This document shows positions 1-8,247 of a stretch of DNA of 41,566 bases, one piece after another; the stretch's first letter is position 1; every line of letters begins with the position of its first letter. Both the position numbers and the translations under genes were made by a program. The DNA is taken from positions 1-41,566 of the forward strand of contig JAEYSJ010000081.1 in NCBI GenBank assembly GCA_023434855.1, written 5' to 3'. The notes under the pieces are model-generated. The model saw nothing but the letters and a program-made list of their open reading frames with translations. It was not told the DNA's origin and ran no database searches. The stretch is from Bacillota bacterium. GTDB taxonomy: Bacteria; Bacillota_C; Negativicutes; JAEYSJ01.

Positions 1-40
1 ATTTACAGTCTGCTCCCTTTAGCCACTCGGGAACCCCTCC
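1..40 (-). tRNA. tRNA-Tyr (GUA), 5' part only
   Basis: Read on the minus strand, the first 40 nt match the 5' half of tRNA-Tyr: a GGAGGGG acceptor strand, a D arm with GAGTGGCTAAAGGG, and an anticodon loop CTGTAAA carrying GTA. The rest lies beyond the window edge. It starts 7 nt after the tRNA-Thr gene, so the two are probably cotranscribed. Confidence 0.85.
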
Positions 41-47
41 GATTTTT

Positions 48-123
48 TGGAGCTGGCGAGAGGAATTGAACCCCCAACCTGCTGATTACAAGTCAGCTGC
101 TCTACCTATTGAGCTACACCAGC
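48..123 (-). tRNA. tRNA-Thr (UGU)
   Basis: A complete 76-nt cloverleaf on the minus strand. The acceptor GCTGGTG pairs with CGCCAGC (one G-T pair), followed by a T discriminator base and an encoded CCA end. The D arm is GCTC/GAGC, the anticodon loop CTTGTAA gives UGU (threonine), and the T loop reads TTCAATT. It is the first gene of a tRNA unit that continues into tRNA-Tyr. Confidence 0.96.
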
Positions 124-144
124 ATCACCGGGTCACGAGATATA

Positions 145-173
145 ATGATAGCATACCTCCCCGCTATTGTAAA
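145..173 (-). promoter_or_regulatory. sigma-A promoter of the tRNA-Thr/tRNA-Tyr unit
   Basis: On the minus strand, -35 TTTACA (168-173) and -10 TATCAT (145-150) are 17 bp apart, about 20 bp before the mature tRNA-Thr 5' end. Spacing and position fit a tRNA promoter. Confidence 0.7.
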
Positions 174-201
174 GAGGTATATCCTGGGGCATATGGGTAC
201 A

Positions 202-906
202 TCAGTGTAGAAAAACGCCATTCTCCTGGAAATCATTTTTCGTTATGTATACTTTATACTCTTTATCCATAAAAGCGACAAATACATTATCCAGTTTATC
301 TTTATACTCCCCATGAAATGTTTCAATCTGCTGGGACGAAAATCCCATTTTCTTCAGCACCTTTTCCTGTAATTCTCCCTCTAATATAACGGGAACCAGA
401 ATTCTATTAGGATCTATTTTGATATTAAGCTGGTTAGGTTTTAGCGGTAAGAATTCAGCTTTTTTCAAAACACTTAACTTGCCATGAGGTTCTAAGACGG
501 CGAGTTCCACTTCCGTTATATTGAATACATCTTTTTCCCGCAATAATTGCAACAGCATTTCTATCGACAACCGGGCTTTACGTAAGTTCTTTCTCAGAAT
601 TTGCCCGTTTTCGACCATTACAAGAGGCTCAAAATTCACCTTGTATTGTAGTGAACGGTATTTCAAAGTAAGCCAGTTAACCAATATTTGCAACAGACCC
701 AGTAAAATTATTGCAATCAACCCACCGCCCATATCAATTCTGGTATCTGCTATATTTGCGCCGGCTACTGTTCCAATAGTTATTGAAATAGCAAAGTCAA
801 ATGGACTAAGCTCAGCAATTTGCCGTTGACCCATTATTAACCATATAACCAAGAGAACCGCCATCGTAGTTATGACCCTGAAAGCAGTAACACCAAGAAC
901 CTCCAT
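202..906 (-). CDS. YetF/DUF421-family membrane protein
   Basis: A 234-aa integral membrane protein of the DUF421 (YetF) family, whose molecular role is unknown. The N-terminal ~90 residues hold about three hydrophobic segments with the family-typical stretch GQRQIAELSPFDFAISI at ~26-42. The rest is a soluble, cytoplasm-facing domain rich in charged residues, which includes the family motif region around VENGQILRKNLRKA. The ATG at 904-906 has a strong AGGAGGTG ribosome site just upstream. Spore formers usually carry several paralogues, and some are linked to spore membranes, but nothing here fixes a function. It stands alone between the tRNA unit and a 787-bp non-coding stretch. Confidence 0.85.
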   Translation of the reverse strand: MEVLGVTAFRVITTMAVLLVIWLIMGQRQIAELSPFDFAISITIGTVAGANIADTRIDMGGGLIAIILLGLLQILVNWLTLKYRSLQYKVNFEPLVMVENGQILRKNLRKARLSIEMLLQLLREKDVFNITEVELAVLEPHGKLSVLKKAEFLPLKPNQLNIKIDPNRILVPVILEGELQEKVLKKMGFSSQQIETFHGEYKDKLDNVFVAFMDKEYKVYITKNDFQENGVFLH

Positions 907-1080
907 ATTTTCACCTCCTTAACACAGCATGGTGTTTAATATGCGCTAACTAAAAAATATATTTTGCAAAGTCCCAAATGGATTCCTTAAGCATTAATAT
1001 CTCCAAATAGTGTAGGCACTAAAGATACAGTTTATGTAGCAAAAAGCCTCAGTAAACTTTCCTTTCCATAATAATAAACC

Positions 1081-1345
1081 CGCTACGCGGCCTTGGGGAT
1101 ACGGCTAACCGCGGAGTACGCGGAGGACACGGAGGGTTATTATTATTACTCTTATTCCCGGCGATATCCCGAGCTCAACGCACTACCTTCGTCCACAATT
1201 AAAATCATATAATATCCTGATCTGTTCTCACGAATATATATTCGTGCCGTTCCACTCCGTATACTCCGCGTACTCCGTAGTTCAAAAATGCTAGCCCCAG
1301 GCTGACAACGGCCCAAAAACTTATACATTTTTATACTATTAAAAA
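1081..1345. repeat. Composite palindromic repeat, family B, long copy
   Basis: The arms at 1109-1137 and 1252-1283 are imperfect inverted copies of a CTCCGTGTACTCCGCG-like sequence around a ~115-bp centre. The left flank (1081-1110) and the right flank (1284-1345) also match the copy at 13828-13940, for example the shared ATACGGCTAACC and CTGACAACG. The whole unit, not only the arms, is therefore repeated. There is no coding capacity. Confidence 0.75.
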
Positions 1346-1385
1346 ATAGTCCCTGAACGCGAGGTGTTACTCACGGCAGGGACTA
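1341..1385 (-). terminator. Rho-independent terminator
   Basis: Stem TAGTCCCTG/CAGGGACTA (1347-1355 with 1377-1385), with a run of six T on the minus strand at 1341-1346. It lies ~310 nt past the leucine dehydrogenase stop and could end that operon or belong to the adjacent repeat. Confidence 0.6.
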
Positions 1386-1500
1386 CTTTGCTAACATACA
1401 TTAGAATTTCGTAATATTTAGGAGTTTGTTACAAAAGTCATTTTGGTGCAAGTCCGTCCACAATATATCTACATTTATCTGACGATAAACCCTATATTAA

Positions 1501-1606
1501 AGGCTGTTACAAAATACCCGTCTCTGTCGTTAGGCCTTTCAGTAGTAACCGGATGCCTTTGCTGTGCGGTTTCCCGGGCGTTTAACATCAGGGTATTTTA
1601 TAACAG
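1501..1606. repeat. Inverted repeat, possible divergent member of family C
   Basis: CTGTTACAAAATACCC (1504-1519) is matched 15/16 by an inverted copy at 1591-1606 around a 71-bp centre. The AGGCTGT start and ACAG end resemble the family C elements at 11857-11980 and 32223-32325. Confidence 0.5.
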
Positions 1607-1626
1607 TTTAAATGAATATTAAGGAA

Positions 1627-1648
1627 AGTGTGTTTTTTGAAACACACT
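1627..1648 (-). terminator. Hairpin, possible terminator of the leucine dehydrogenase operon
   Basis: Perfect 9-bp stem AGTGTGTTT/AAACACACT with a 4-nt loop, 45 nt past the leucine dehydrogenase stop codon. On the minus strand it is followed only by TTCCTT, so termination is uncertain. Confidence 0.4.
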
Positions 1649-1693
1649 CTATTGTGGACATTTGGGATGATTCAAGGGTTTTGCAACAACCTC

Positions 1694-2767
1694 CTAGTTG
1701 GGCAAGAATGTTTTTTTAATTTTTCCGATTGCGGCTATCCTTTCTTCTGCAAGAAGATCTGCCGCTTTATAAGTTGTGATCTGCTCCCTTTGAGAAATGG
1801 CAATAATTTTTTCGATATTTGTGTAAATAACCTCTACCTTTTTGAAGGCCCGTTCACGATTATACCCACCATTCAACTCGTCAGCCACATTTATTAAACC
1901 GCCGGCATTAATTATATAATCAGGCGCATAAAGAATTCCTCTGCTTTGAAGTATGTCACCATGACGTTCTTCCTTAAGCTGGTTGTTTGCCGGACCGGCA
2001 ATTACCTTGCACTTAAACAGGTCAACCGTATCATCATTAACTACAGCCCCTAATGCGGCCGGTGCATAAATATCGCACTTAATACCATATATACCTTCCG
2101 GTTCTACGAATTCTGCTCCCGTTTCCCGCACAACCCGGTCCACATTATCGTGACAGACATCTGTTACAATTAACTTGGCGCCTTCTTCATAAATATATCT
2201 GGCTAAATGATAGCCTACATGTCCCAGTCCCTGGAGTGCCACCGTCTTACCATTAAGCAGGTCACTGCCCCAGACAGCTTTAGCACAGGCTTTCATACCT
2301 TTCAATACACCATATGCCGTTACAGGCGAAGGATCACCACTTGATCCGGCGATTGTTCCCACACCGGTAACATGCGTTGTTTCCAAACGGACGATATCCA
2401 TATCTTCTACATTAATACCCACATCTTCAGCGGTTATATAGCGGCCATTAAGGCTTTCCACATACCTGCCGAAGGACCTGAATAACGCCTCATTCTTATC
2501 ATGCCGTGAATCACCGATAATAACTGCTTTGCCGCCACCTAAATTTAGGCCGGCGGCTGCCGCTTTATAAGTCATCCCCCGGGCTAACCGCAACACGTCA
2601 AGAATAGCTTCATTTTCATTAGTGTAGTTCCACATCCTCGTTCCGCCTAATGCGGGACCAAGTGTAGTATCATGGATACAAATAATTGCTTTAAGACCTG
2701 AAGCTTCATCATGGCAAAACACCAATTGTTCGTATTTATACTGCTCCATATAATTGAAAATTTCCAT
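1694..2767 (-). CDS. Leucine dehydrogenase (Glu/Leu/Phe/Val dehydrogenase family)
   Basis: NAD-dependent oxidative deamination of leucine and other branched-chain amino acids to 2-oxo acids, reversible, cytoplasmic. The 357-aa sequence is very close to Bacillus leucine dehydrogenases over its whole length. The substrate-binding segment [12 protein letters not shown] is at ~35-46, Lys68 in GMTYK, and the catalytic Lys80 in [15 protein letters not shown] dinucleotide-binding turn lies near residue 180, followed by [11 protein letters not shown] and [11 protein letters not shown]. The start ATG at 2765-2767 has a GGGTGGGA-like site upstream. It follows the phosphofructokinase gene by 24 bp on the same strand, so the two probably form an operon. 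Valine or phenylalanine preference cannot be excluded from sequence alone. Confidence 0.92.
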   Translation of the reverse strand: MEIFNYMEQYKYEQLVFCHDEASGLKAIICIHDTTLGPALGGTRMWNYTNENEAILDVLRLARGMTYKAAAAGLNLGGGKAVIIGDSRHDKNEALFRSFGRYVESLNGRYITAEDVGINVEDMDIVRLETTHVTGVGTIAGSSGDPSPVTAYGVLKGMKACAKAVWGSDLLNGKTVALQGLGHVGYHLARYIYEEGAKLIVTDVCHDNVDRVVRETGAEFVEPEGIYGIKCDIYAPAALGAVVNDDTVDLFKCKVIAGPANNQLKEERHGDILQSRGILYAPDYIINAGGLINVADELNGGYNRERAFKKVEVIYTNIEKIIAISQREQITTYKAADLLAEERIAAIGKIKKTFLPN

Positions 2768-2791
2768 GATTAACTTTTCCCACCCTAAAAA

Positions 2792-4066
2792 TTATTTAGA
2801 GTCCGTTGCTGCCTGCTCAGTCACATGCTTAAACTGTTTTGCAAATTCCTCAGGGGATAACTTCGTTACTTTCGCCAGTTTCCCCAAAGCCGCAGTATCA
2901 AAATCTTCCTCTTCCAATCTTGTCATATATTCTCGGGCTATCCGGTACTGCACGGAATCAATATTTACCATGCGGACCTGAGTTTTCTTTGTCACTGTAT
3001 CAAGCATTTGGTCGAAACTTAAAGGCAGCACCTGATTACCGGCAATGGTAATTATGGCGTCACTGCCACCGTTTTTTAAGAAATGAAAAGCGGCAAAACC
3101 TAAATTGCGAGTGTATTCAATGTCGTAGGCGATGGGTGGTGCGCATCGTACTTCATAACCCACTTCTTTACCTACAATCGTCATTTTTATACCCAGTTCT
3201 GCCAGACGCTTAGTAGTAGCTTTTTTTAATAACTCCAGAAAGTTAATCTCCGCGTAACGAATGTGGCCATGTTCATCCAAAGGCAGACCGTCAATAGTAT
3301 TTAAATCTTCTTCTGGAATTTTTTCAATTAAGCCCTCTGCAATAACGGCTAGACCAAATTTCTTCCCTTCGGCCAACTGTTTAATAATTGAACCTGCCAA
3401 AATATCGACAAGTTTACCCAGTTTAACTTTAGCCTCTGGAAACTCTTCAGGTATTACGGTTACGGTTGCAGCCGCACTTTTCCCAATACCCAAAGATAAA
3501 TGGCCGGCGGTACGGCCCATGCCAATTACAAAGAACCAGCGTTGAGCAGTCCTGGCATCTTCCAACAAGTTTGTAACTATTCGTGTACCCACTTCACGTG
3601 CTGTCTCAAAACCAAAAGTAGGTACACCTTCAGGCAACGGCAAATCATTGTCAATGGTTTTAGGCACATGCACAACTTTTAAGTCTATTCCCAAGTTTTT
3701 CTTGGCATATGCGGCGACCGTAGATGCAGAATATGCCGTATCGTCACCACCGATAGTGACTAAATGAGTAACGCCCAATTCCCGCAGACTGTTGATAGTG
3801 TTGCGTAAATGGTCCTCATTTTTGGTGGGATTAAAACGGGCGGTATTGATTATACTGCCGCCTTCCAAATGTATCTTGCTTACCATGTCGCTGGTCAGCG
3901 AAACAACATTTTTCTCGCCTTTAGCCAAATATGAAAAGCCTTCGATAACACCTATTACTTCCCATCCGTTTTTTCTGGCTGCCAAAGTTACAGCACTAAT
4001 AACACTATTCATTCCCGGCGCTGGACCGCCACCACACAAAATTGCCACAGTATTTTTCGCTGACAT
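2792..4066 (-). CDS. pfp: PPi-type 6-phosphofructokinase
   Basis: Phosphorylates fructose 6-phosphate in glycolysis. The 424-aa protein has the phosphofructokinase fold: CGGGPAPGMN at 11-20, GGDDT at 106-110, PKTIDND at 135-141 and GMGRTAGH at 182-189. The second Asp in GGDD and the Lys in PKTIDND mark enzymes that use pyrophosphate; ATP enzymes usually have GGDG and PGTIDND. Hence the donor is inferred to be PPi, making the step reversible and ATP-saving. I chose the ATG at 4064-4066 because GGAGGA lies 8 bp before it; a longer frame reaches 4114 but has no ribosome site. Leucine dehydrogenase follows in the same operon. Confidence 0.9.
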   Translation of the reverse strand: MSAKNTVAILCGGGPAPGMNSVISAVTLAARKNGWEVIGVIEGFSYLAKGEKNVVSLTSDMVSKIHLEGGSIINTARFNPTKNEDHLRNTINSLRELGVTHLVTIGGDDTAYSASTVAAYAKKNLGIDLKVVHVPKTIDNDLPLPEGVPTFGFETAREVGTRIVTNLLEDARTAQRWFFVIGMGRTAGHLSLGIGKSAAATVTVIPEEFPEAKVKLGKLVDILAGSIIKQLAEGKKFGLAVIAEGLIEKIPEEDLNTIDGLPLDEHGHIRYAEINFLELLKKATTKRLAELGIKMTIVGKEVGYEVRCAPPIAYDIEYTRNLGFAAFHFLKNGGSDAIITIAGNQVLPLSFDQMLDTVTKKTQVRMVNIDSVQYRIAREYMTRLEEEDFDTAALGKLAKVTKLSPEEFAKQFKHVTEQAATDSK

Positions 4067-4118
4067 ATTTAGATTCCTCCTTATGGTTACTTCCCTATCT
4101 ACACGTGTTAACATTTAA

Positions 4119-4196
4119 TTATTCGTTTAGATTATATGTAGAATCGCCCGAAAATATGTTGCGCCATCCGGCTACCATAACCAGTGGCTTACTCAT
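4119..4196 (-). CDS. Possible 25-codon leader peptide before pfp
   Basis: ATG at 4194-4196, preceded by a strong GGAGGTG (4207-4213), opens a 25-codon frame ending in TAA 52 bp before the pfp start. The product begins MSKPLVMVAGWRN and has no family I recognise. The ribosome site is better than chance, but the frame is too short for coding statistics. It could be a leader peptide, a small protein, or chance. Confidence 0.4.
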   Translation of the reverse strand: MSKPLVMVAGWRNIFSGDSTYNLNE

Positions 4197-4282
4197 TATT
4201 CTCAAACACCTCCTTGCCCGCTTCCGGAAAAATGTACCAAATTAAATATTCGTCAGCCCCGTATTAAATACCTTTTGAGCAT

Positions 4283-4309
4283 AAAAAAACACCTTTACAG
4301 GTGTTTTTT
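4283..4309. terminator. Bidirectional terminator after sigH
   Basis: AAAAAACACCT/AGGTGTTTTTT stem with a TTAC loop, T runs on both strands, starting 10 bp past the sigH stop codon. Confidence 0.9.
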
Positions 4310-4318
4310 CTTCAGATC

Positions 4319-5059
4319 TTATTCGTCAAAACTATCATCATAATCACATGCGTCATCCTGTGAATCCCTGTTAAGACCTACAAGCCCTTTATACATACCA
4401 CGAATATCGTTGTCTTCGCAGCGATTGTCCAAATAGCGCTCAAGTTTACGTTTAACACGTTGCAAGGCATTATCAATCGACTTTACATGCCGCTCAAGTT
4501 CTACCGCTATTTCTTGATAGGATTTGCCATCAAGATAAGACATGAGTACCTTCCATTCAAGATCGCTCAGAATTTCGCCCATTTTCGCTTCAATATCAAT
4601 AAACTCTTCCCGGCTAATTACCAATTCTTCAGGATCAGATACTTTTGTACCTGAAAGCACATCAAGCAATGTACGGTCGGAATCCTCATCATATATAGGC
4701 TTATTTAAAGAAACATAGGAATTTAACGGAATATGTTTCTGTCTGGTAGCCGTCTTAATTGCAGTAATAATCTGCCGGGTTACACACAATTCGGCAAATG
4801 CCCTGAAGGATGAGAGCTTATCATTGCGAAAATCCCTGATAGCTTTATACAATCCGATCATGCCTTCTTGAATGATGTCTTCACGATCAGCACCAATCAA
4901 AAAGTATGATCTTGCTTTAGCTCGAACGAAGTTGCGGTATTTGTTAATCAGGTAGTCTAGTGCGACTGTATTGTCATTATCCTTGGCATCAATTACGATT
5001 TCTTCATCGGTCATATTCTCAAAAGAACTGTACAGATCGCATTGAGTATTTACCCGCAT
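4319..5059 (-). CDS. sigH: Sporulation sigma factor SigH
   Basis: Sigma-70 family factor of the transition state that directs early sporulation transcription (known of the family). Region 2 is clear (KYRNFVRAKARSYFLIGADREDIIQEGMIG, here split: DREDIIQEGMIGLYKAIRDF and SFRAFAELCVTRQIITAIK). Region 4 holds the helix-turn-helix DGKSYQEIAVELERHVKSI. The protein is 246 aa from the ATG at 5057-5059, chosen for the GGGGGC 6 bp upstream; in-frame upstream ATGs lack such a site. It carries an acidic tail of about 30 residues (ending CDYDDSFDE) beyond region 4, longer than the Bacillus protein. It is the last gene of the gltX-sigH stretch, with its own promoter at 5180-5209. Confidence 0.93.
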   Translation of the reverse strand: MRVNTQCDLYSSFENMTDEEIVIDAKDNDNTVALDYLINKYRNFVRAKARSYFLIGADREDIIQEGMIGLYKAIRDFRNDKLSSFRAFAELCVTRQIITAIKTATRQKHIPLNSYVSLNKPIYDEDSDRTLLDVLSGTKVSDPEELVISREEFIDIEAKMGEILSDLEWKVLMSYLDGKSYQEIAVELERHVKSIDNALQRVKRKLERYLDNRCEDNDIRGMYKGLVGLNRDSQDDACDYDDSFDE

Positions 5060-5179
5060 CGCATCGCCCCCATTCTCCATATTGATCATTGTCATAAGAA
5101 AAATAAATTCTGACACTGCAAAAAGAAAACGCACTAAACCGTTTATTAGTGCTTATCATTCACAAGATTTACTTTTAAA

Positions 5180-5209
5180 ATTATACCCCATACCCCTTTA
5201 ATTAGTCAA
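5180..5209 (-). promoter_or_regulatory. Sigma-A promoter of sigH
   Basis: -35 TTGACT (5204-5209) and -10 TATAAT (5180-5185) with an 18-bp spacer on the minus strand. The leader downstream carries a small hairpin, GCACTAA/TTAGTGC, at 5132-5153. Confidence 0.75.
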
Positions 5210-5229
5210 GCTTTACTTGTCATACGGTT

Positions 5230-5769
5230 CTAACCACCCCGGCGCATTTCATCCAGACGCCTTACCACATCACTGTTTAAGCGATTTTGCAGTTCATGGC
5301 GGCGATAGGTCAGCACAGATTCAGAAAAGCCTTCCGCAATGAGTTTATTTACTTTGTATACATCTTGCAAAAGTTCCCGCGCAGAAATACGATAGGCCCC
5401 TGCCCCTAAGATTACTAACTGTTCGGCCCAGTCGGATGTAACAACATATACACGTCCGCTCCTGACATCCGGACGTAATAAGTAGTATACCATTTTCTCT
5501 ATATAGCTGTCAGCAGTTTCCCCTTCTTTGGTATAAACTACTTCTGTACTGTCATTTATCCGGTAGCAACTGTCAGTGCCAACTACTCCGTGGGCATCAA
5601 ATACTAATATTACATTGTACTTTTTAAACGCGCCATATCCTGTCATGATCTCCGTAAGTTTATCCCGGGCATGTTCCAGACTGTTCTCCTTAAGTGCAAT
5701 AAGTTCAGGCCATGCATTTATAATGTTATAGCCATCGATTAGCAGCATATCCGCAAAGATGTCTTTCAT
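5230..5769 (-). CDS. rae1: NYN-domain ribosome-associated endonuclease (Rae1/YacP)
   Basis: A 179-aa PIN/NYN-like nuclease. In Bacillus the homologue Rae1 cleaves mRNA at the ribosomal A site. The start of the NYN domain is obvious (LLIDGYNIINAWPEL, ~9-23), followed by the acidic core region VILVFDAH and VVTSDWAEQLVILGAGA with further catalytic-type Asp. The ATG at 5767-5769 is preferred because GGGAGAA sits 6 bp upstream; the longer frame starting at 5784 has none. It lies between vanW and sigH, the place that rae1 occupies next to sigH in Bacillus, which supports the assignment. Confidence 0.88.
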   Translation of the reverse strand: MKDIFADMLLIDGYNIINAWPELIALKENSLEHARDKLTEIMTGYGAFKKYNVILVFDAHGVVGTDSCYRINDSTEVVYTKEGETADSYIEKMVYYLLRPDVRSGRVYVVTSDWAEQLVILGAGAYRISARELLQDVYKVNKLIAEGFSESVLTYRRHELQNRLNSDVVRRLDEMRRGG

Positions 5770-5810
5770 AAAAAATTCTCCCATAAATCATTCTTATGTA
5801 GTATTAGCCT

Positions 5811-7163
5811 TTAAGGCAATCTCTCTTGTACAAAAGGCGGCATTTCGCTTCCCACCTTAACAATTGTGTTTTCCGGCAAATAGCGGTCTTTTGACAATAG
5901 TTCCCGCTTGATTTCCTGCCCTTGGGAACGCACTACCCTAATAGTACTTACTTCATACCCAGGCTTTCCTTGTTTGTCTACTTTTGTTTCACCAAGATAT
6001 AGTTGATTATCCTGTTTTTTTACAACTGCAGGCTGAATAACCTGCCGGTCGGCAGAGAGAATTTCTACCGTTTCAGCCATGCGCTTTTGTCCAAAAATGC
6101 CAATACACAATTTGTCACCGTCTATTTCCGCCATAATCATCATCGGCATATCAGTGTCATTCGAAAATTTGAAGTCAAGCACTCCAAATACAACAGTGGC
6201 ATCCCGCCCTAATGGCACATAGACCAGCGGTTTAGAATGATTATACCTTTCAACGATGGTCAAGTTTGATAACAGTGCTGCATTATACAATGTCGATGAC
6301 ACCTGGCAAATACCACCGCCAATCCCTGGTACCAATTCTCCATCAACAAGCTCCATTGCTTCCTTAAAACCGCAAGACTTTTCCCGCGGTCCCACAGTTT
6401 CATTAAAAGAGAATGTCTGACCGGGATATATAATATGTCCATTGATCTTCCGGGCTGCCAGTTTTATGTTAGTAGTACGGTTTATGTCCTGATTATTGAA
6501 GGTTGTGATGTAGGTACCCAATACTTCCCTAATGCCTGTTCTGTTAATATCTGCAACGGTTATTTCCGGATACAATGGCGTAACCGGCAAAGCCACGCTG
6601 CCTATATCCGGCTTTTTTAGAGCCTGCAGCACTACGGGCCTTAGTGCTTCTATTTCCAGTTTGCGCCCCTGTTCCTGGGGAATAATGCCGCCTGTTAATA
6701 TGCTTAAAGCGGCATTACGCGGCGGACGTTCAATGGCATCCCTCCAATGTTCGAACACATCATCCAACTTATTTTCATTATACCTGATACGCACTGGTAC
6801 GCGATAGCCCTGCTGCATGGCAATATGAATATTTTTTAGCCGTTCCCACCACGAACCACGCCGTCCGTAATTCCAGATTTCCTCTAAGGTTGCATCCACA
6901 TCAATGTCAAAATCGATATTCTGGGCATCCAGCCTAAATATTGTATCTCCATAATATACCATTATCTGCTTATTGCGTTGTTCTTTTTGCCATACCGTTA
7001 ATATCTGCGCCACCTGTTCACGGGATCGACCGCCTATATCCACTCCTTCAAGCGCCACTCCTGCATAGACTCTGGTAGATAACAGCGGACGAACTAAACT
7101 GAACCACCCTGACAACGCAATTATTAGCGCCAGCACAGATACCGAGATAATTTTTTTTCTCAC
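5811..7163 (-). CDS. VanW-family exported protein with C-terminal G5-like domain
   Basis: A 450-aa protein anchored or secreted through one N-terminal membrane segment (~7-25). Residues ~60-200 resemble the putative peptidoglycan-binding domain found with VanW. The VanW core follows at ~225-345 (NRTTNIKLAARKINGHII, then ETVGPREKSCGFKEA and GGGICQVSSTLYNAAL). Residues ~370-445 look like a G5 domain ending NTIVKVG. VanW is named from vancomycin gene clusters, but chromosomal homologues like this are common in spore-forming Firmicutes and their biochemical role is unknown; a cell-wall role is inferred. The GTG start overlaps the rlmB stop by 4 bp, so translation is probably coupled. It is an addition to the usual rlmB-rae1 order. 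Confidence 0.87.
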   Translation of the reverse strand: MRKKIISVSVLALIIALSGWFSLVRPLLSTRVYAGVALEGVDIGGRSREQVAQILTVWQKEQRNKQIMVYYGDTIFRLDAQNIDFDIDVDATLEEIWNYGRRGSWWERLKNIHIAMQQGYRVPVRIRYNENKLDDVFEHWRDAIERPPRNAALSILTGGIIPQEQGRKLEIEALRPVVLQALKKPDIGSVALPVTPLYPEITVADINRTGIREVLGTYITTFNNQDINRTTNIKLAARKINGHIIYPGQTFSFNETVGPREKSCGFKEAMELVDGELVPGIGGGICQVSSTLYNAALLSNLTIVERYNHSKPLVYVPLGRDATVVFGVLDFKFSNDTDMPMMIMAEIDGDKLCIGIFGQKRMAETVEILSADRQVIQPAVVKKQDNQLYLGETKVDKQGKPGYEVSTIRVVRSQGQEIKRELLSKDRYLPENTIVKVGSEMPPFVQERLP

Positions 7164-7906
7164 GTTGCTTTCATCTCCCGTTGTCTAAGAACTTCATATA
7201 AAAGCAATGAACAAGCTACAGACGCATTAAGCGAATTTATTTTTCCCCGCATAGGGATGCGCACAAGGAAATCGCAATGTTCTTTGACCAGCCGCCCAAT
7301 GCCTTGCCCTTCACTTCCTACTATTACCAATAATGGTCCGGTTAAATCAGCCTCATAATAATTTTGTTCCCCATCCATATCAGCGCCTACCACCCACATA
7401 CCTGCTTTTTTTAATTGCTCAATCGTTTGAACAATATTGCCGATCCGCGCAACAGGCACATATTCCACCGCACCGGCAGATGTTTTAGCAACCGTACCGG
7501 AAAGAGGACAGCTGCGCCGTTTGGGAATCAGCACCCCATGTACTCCCGCAGCGTCTGCAGTGCGTAAAATTGCTCCCAGATTATGAGGGTCTTCTAATTC
7601 ATCCAGCAGTACTATCAACGGCTGTCGATCCGATTCACGGGCCTGCTCCAGAATATCTTCAACTTCAGCATAAGCGACAGGCGGCACTAATGCCAGCACC
7701 CCTTGATGGCGTATTCCGCCGGCTATACTGTCCAATTTATTTTGCTCCACTTCCTGTACTATCAAACCATTTTGCCGCGCCAGGCCAACGATCTCCCGCA
7801 CCGGTCCCTGTCGCTCACCTTTCGCCACCAGTATTTTATTAATTGCCCGGCCGCTTTTCAAAGCCTCCAACACGCTGTTTCTTCCCCCGATAAACTCTTC
7901 AGTCAT
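7160..7906 (-). CDS. rlmB: 23S rRNA (Gm2251) 2'-O-methyltransferase RlmB
   Basis: SpoU/TrmH-family methyltransferase, 248 aa. The N-terminal RNA-binding domain begins at EFIGGRNSVLEAL. The knotted catalytic domain shows motif 1 (DPHNLGAILRTADAAG), motif 2 (IVGSEGQGI) and motif 3 (IPMRGKINSLNASVA). Transfer of a methyl from AdoMet to G2251 of 23S rRNA is inferred from the family; TrmH paralogues with other targets exist. The ATG at 7904-7906 has GGAGGAGG at 7916-7923. The gene is separated from thyX by a terminator and a repeat, so it is likely to have its own promoter. Confidence 0.9.
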   Translation of the reverse strand: MTEEFIGGRNSVLEALKSGRAINKILVAKGERQGPVREIVGLARQNGLIVQEVEQNKLDSIAGGIRHQGVLALVPPVAYAEVEDILEQARESDRQPLIVLLDELEDPHNLGAILRTADAAGVHGVLIPKRRSCPLSGTVAKTSAGAVEYVPVARIGNIVQTIEQLKKAGMWVVGADMDGEQNYYEADLTGPLLVIVGSEGQGIGRLVKEHCDFLVRIPMRGKINSLNASVACSLLLYEVLRQREMKAT

Positions 7907-8008
7907 ATTTCATTTTCCTCCTCCGGACCACATCCAGTGGTTTTATATTTTTTCCGTTTTTCTTTTAAATATTTCCGCTGTATACTAAAACCTAGCTCTA
8001 AAAATAAT

Positions 8009-8180
8009 TAACCGCCAAGGCCGCCAAGAGCGCCAAGAAAACATTTAAGAAAACATCGAATTATATTTATAAATTTTTAGAATAATTTCCTCTTTTGGAA
8101 ACATGTTGGATATAAGGCAGAATTTGCTTAACGGGAAAAAATAAAAATCCCTTGGCGTTCTTGGCGGCCTTGGCGGTTTA
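8009..8180. repeat. Palindromic repeat family A, complete copy
   Basis: The left arm (8009-8040) contains three iterations of CGCCAAG. The right arm (8149-8180) is its near-perfect inverted copy. The centre is ~110 bp of A/T-rich sequence with no open frame. It matches the copy at 39130-39276 in arm and centre. It resembles a MITE-type or REP-type mobile repeat. Confidence 0.85.
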
Positions 8181-8195
8181 TCGATTATCTTTTTT

Positions 8196-8242
8196 AAAAA
8201 ACATAACCCCCAGCTCAGCGAAATACTGACACGAGGGGTTAT
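8196..8242 (-). terminator. Terminator after thyX
   Basis: Stem ATAACCCC/GGGGTTAT with a ~23-nt loop, followed on the minus strand by GTTTTTT. It starts 6 bp past the thyX stop and ends the cysE-cysS-mrnC-thyX unit. Confidence 0.75.
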
Positions 8243-8247
8243 CAACA

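Larger units (their letters stand above)
907..1693. other. 787-bp intergenic region with repeats and no gene
   Basis: No open frame with a credible start was found. The region holds a composite palindromic repeat (1081-1345), a minus-strand terminator (1341-1385), a long-range inverted repeat (1501-1606) and a short perfect hairpin (1627-1648). A further inverted pair, GTCCACAATA near 1457 and TATTGTGGAC near 1649, brackets the second half and may mark the edges of an inserted element. Confidence 0.6.
7907..8247. other. 341-bp intergenic region, thyX-rlmB
   Basis: Contains the thyX terminator (8196-8242), a palindromic family A repeat (8009-8180) and an A/T-rich stretch before rlmB that should hold its promoter, though no convincing -35/-10 pair stands out. 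No gene is seen. Confidence 0.6.

Noticed and set aside
5811..7163. Vancomycin-resistance cluster suggested by vanW
   Set aside because: No vanA/H/X/S/R genes nearby; stand-alone VanW proteins are common in Firmicutes.
8009..8180. CRISPR-like iteration of CGCCAAG
   Set aside because: Iterations are adjacent 7-11-bp units in inverted arms, without unique spacers or cas genes.
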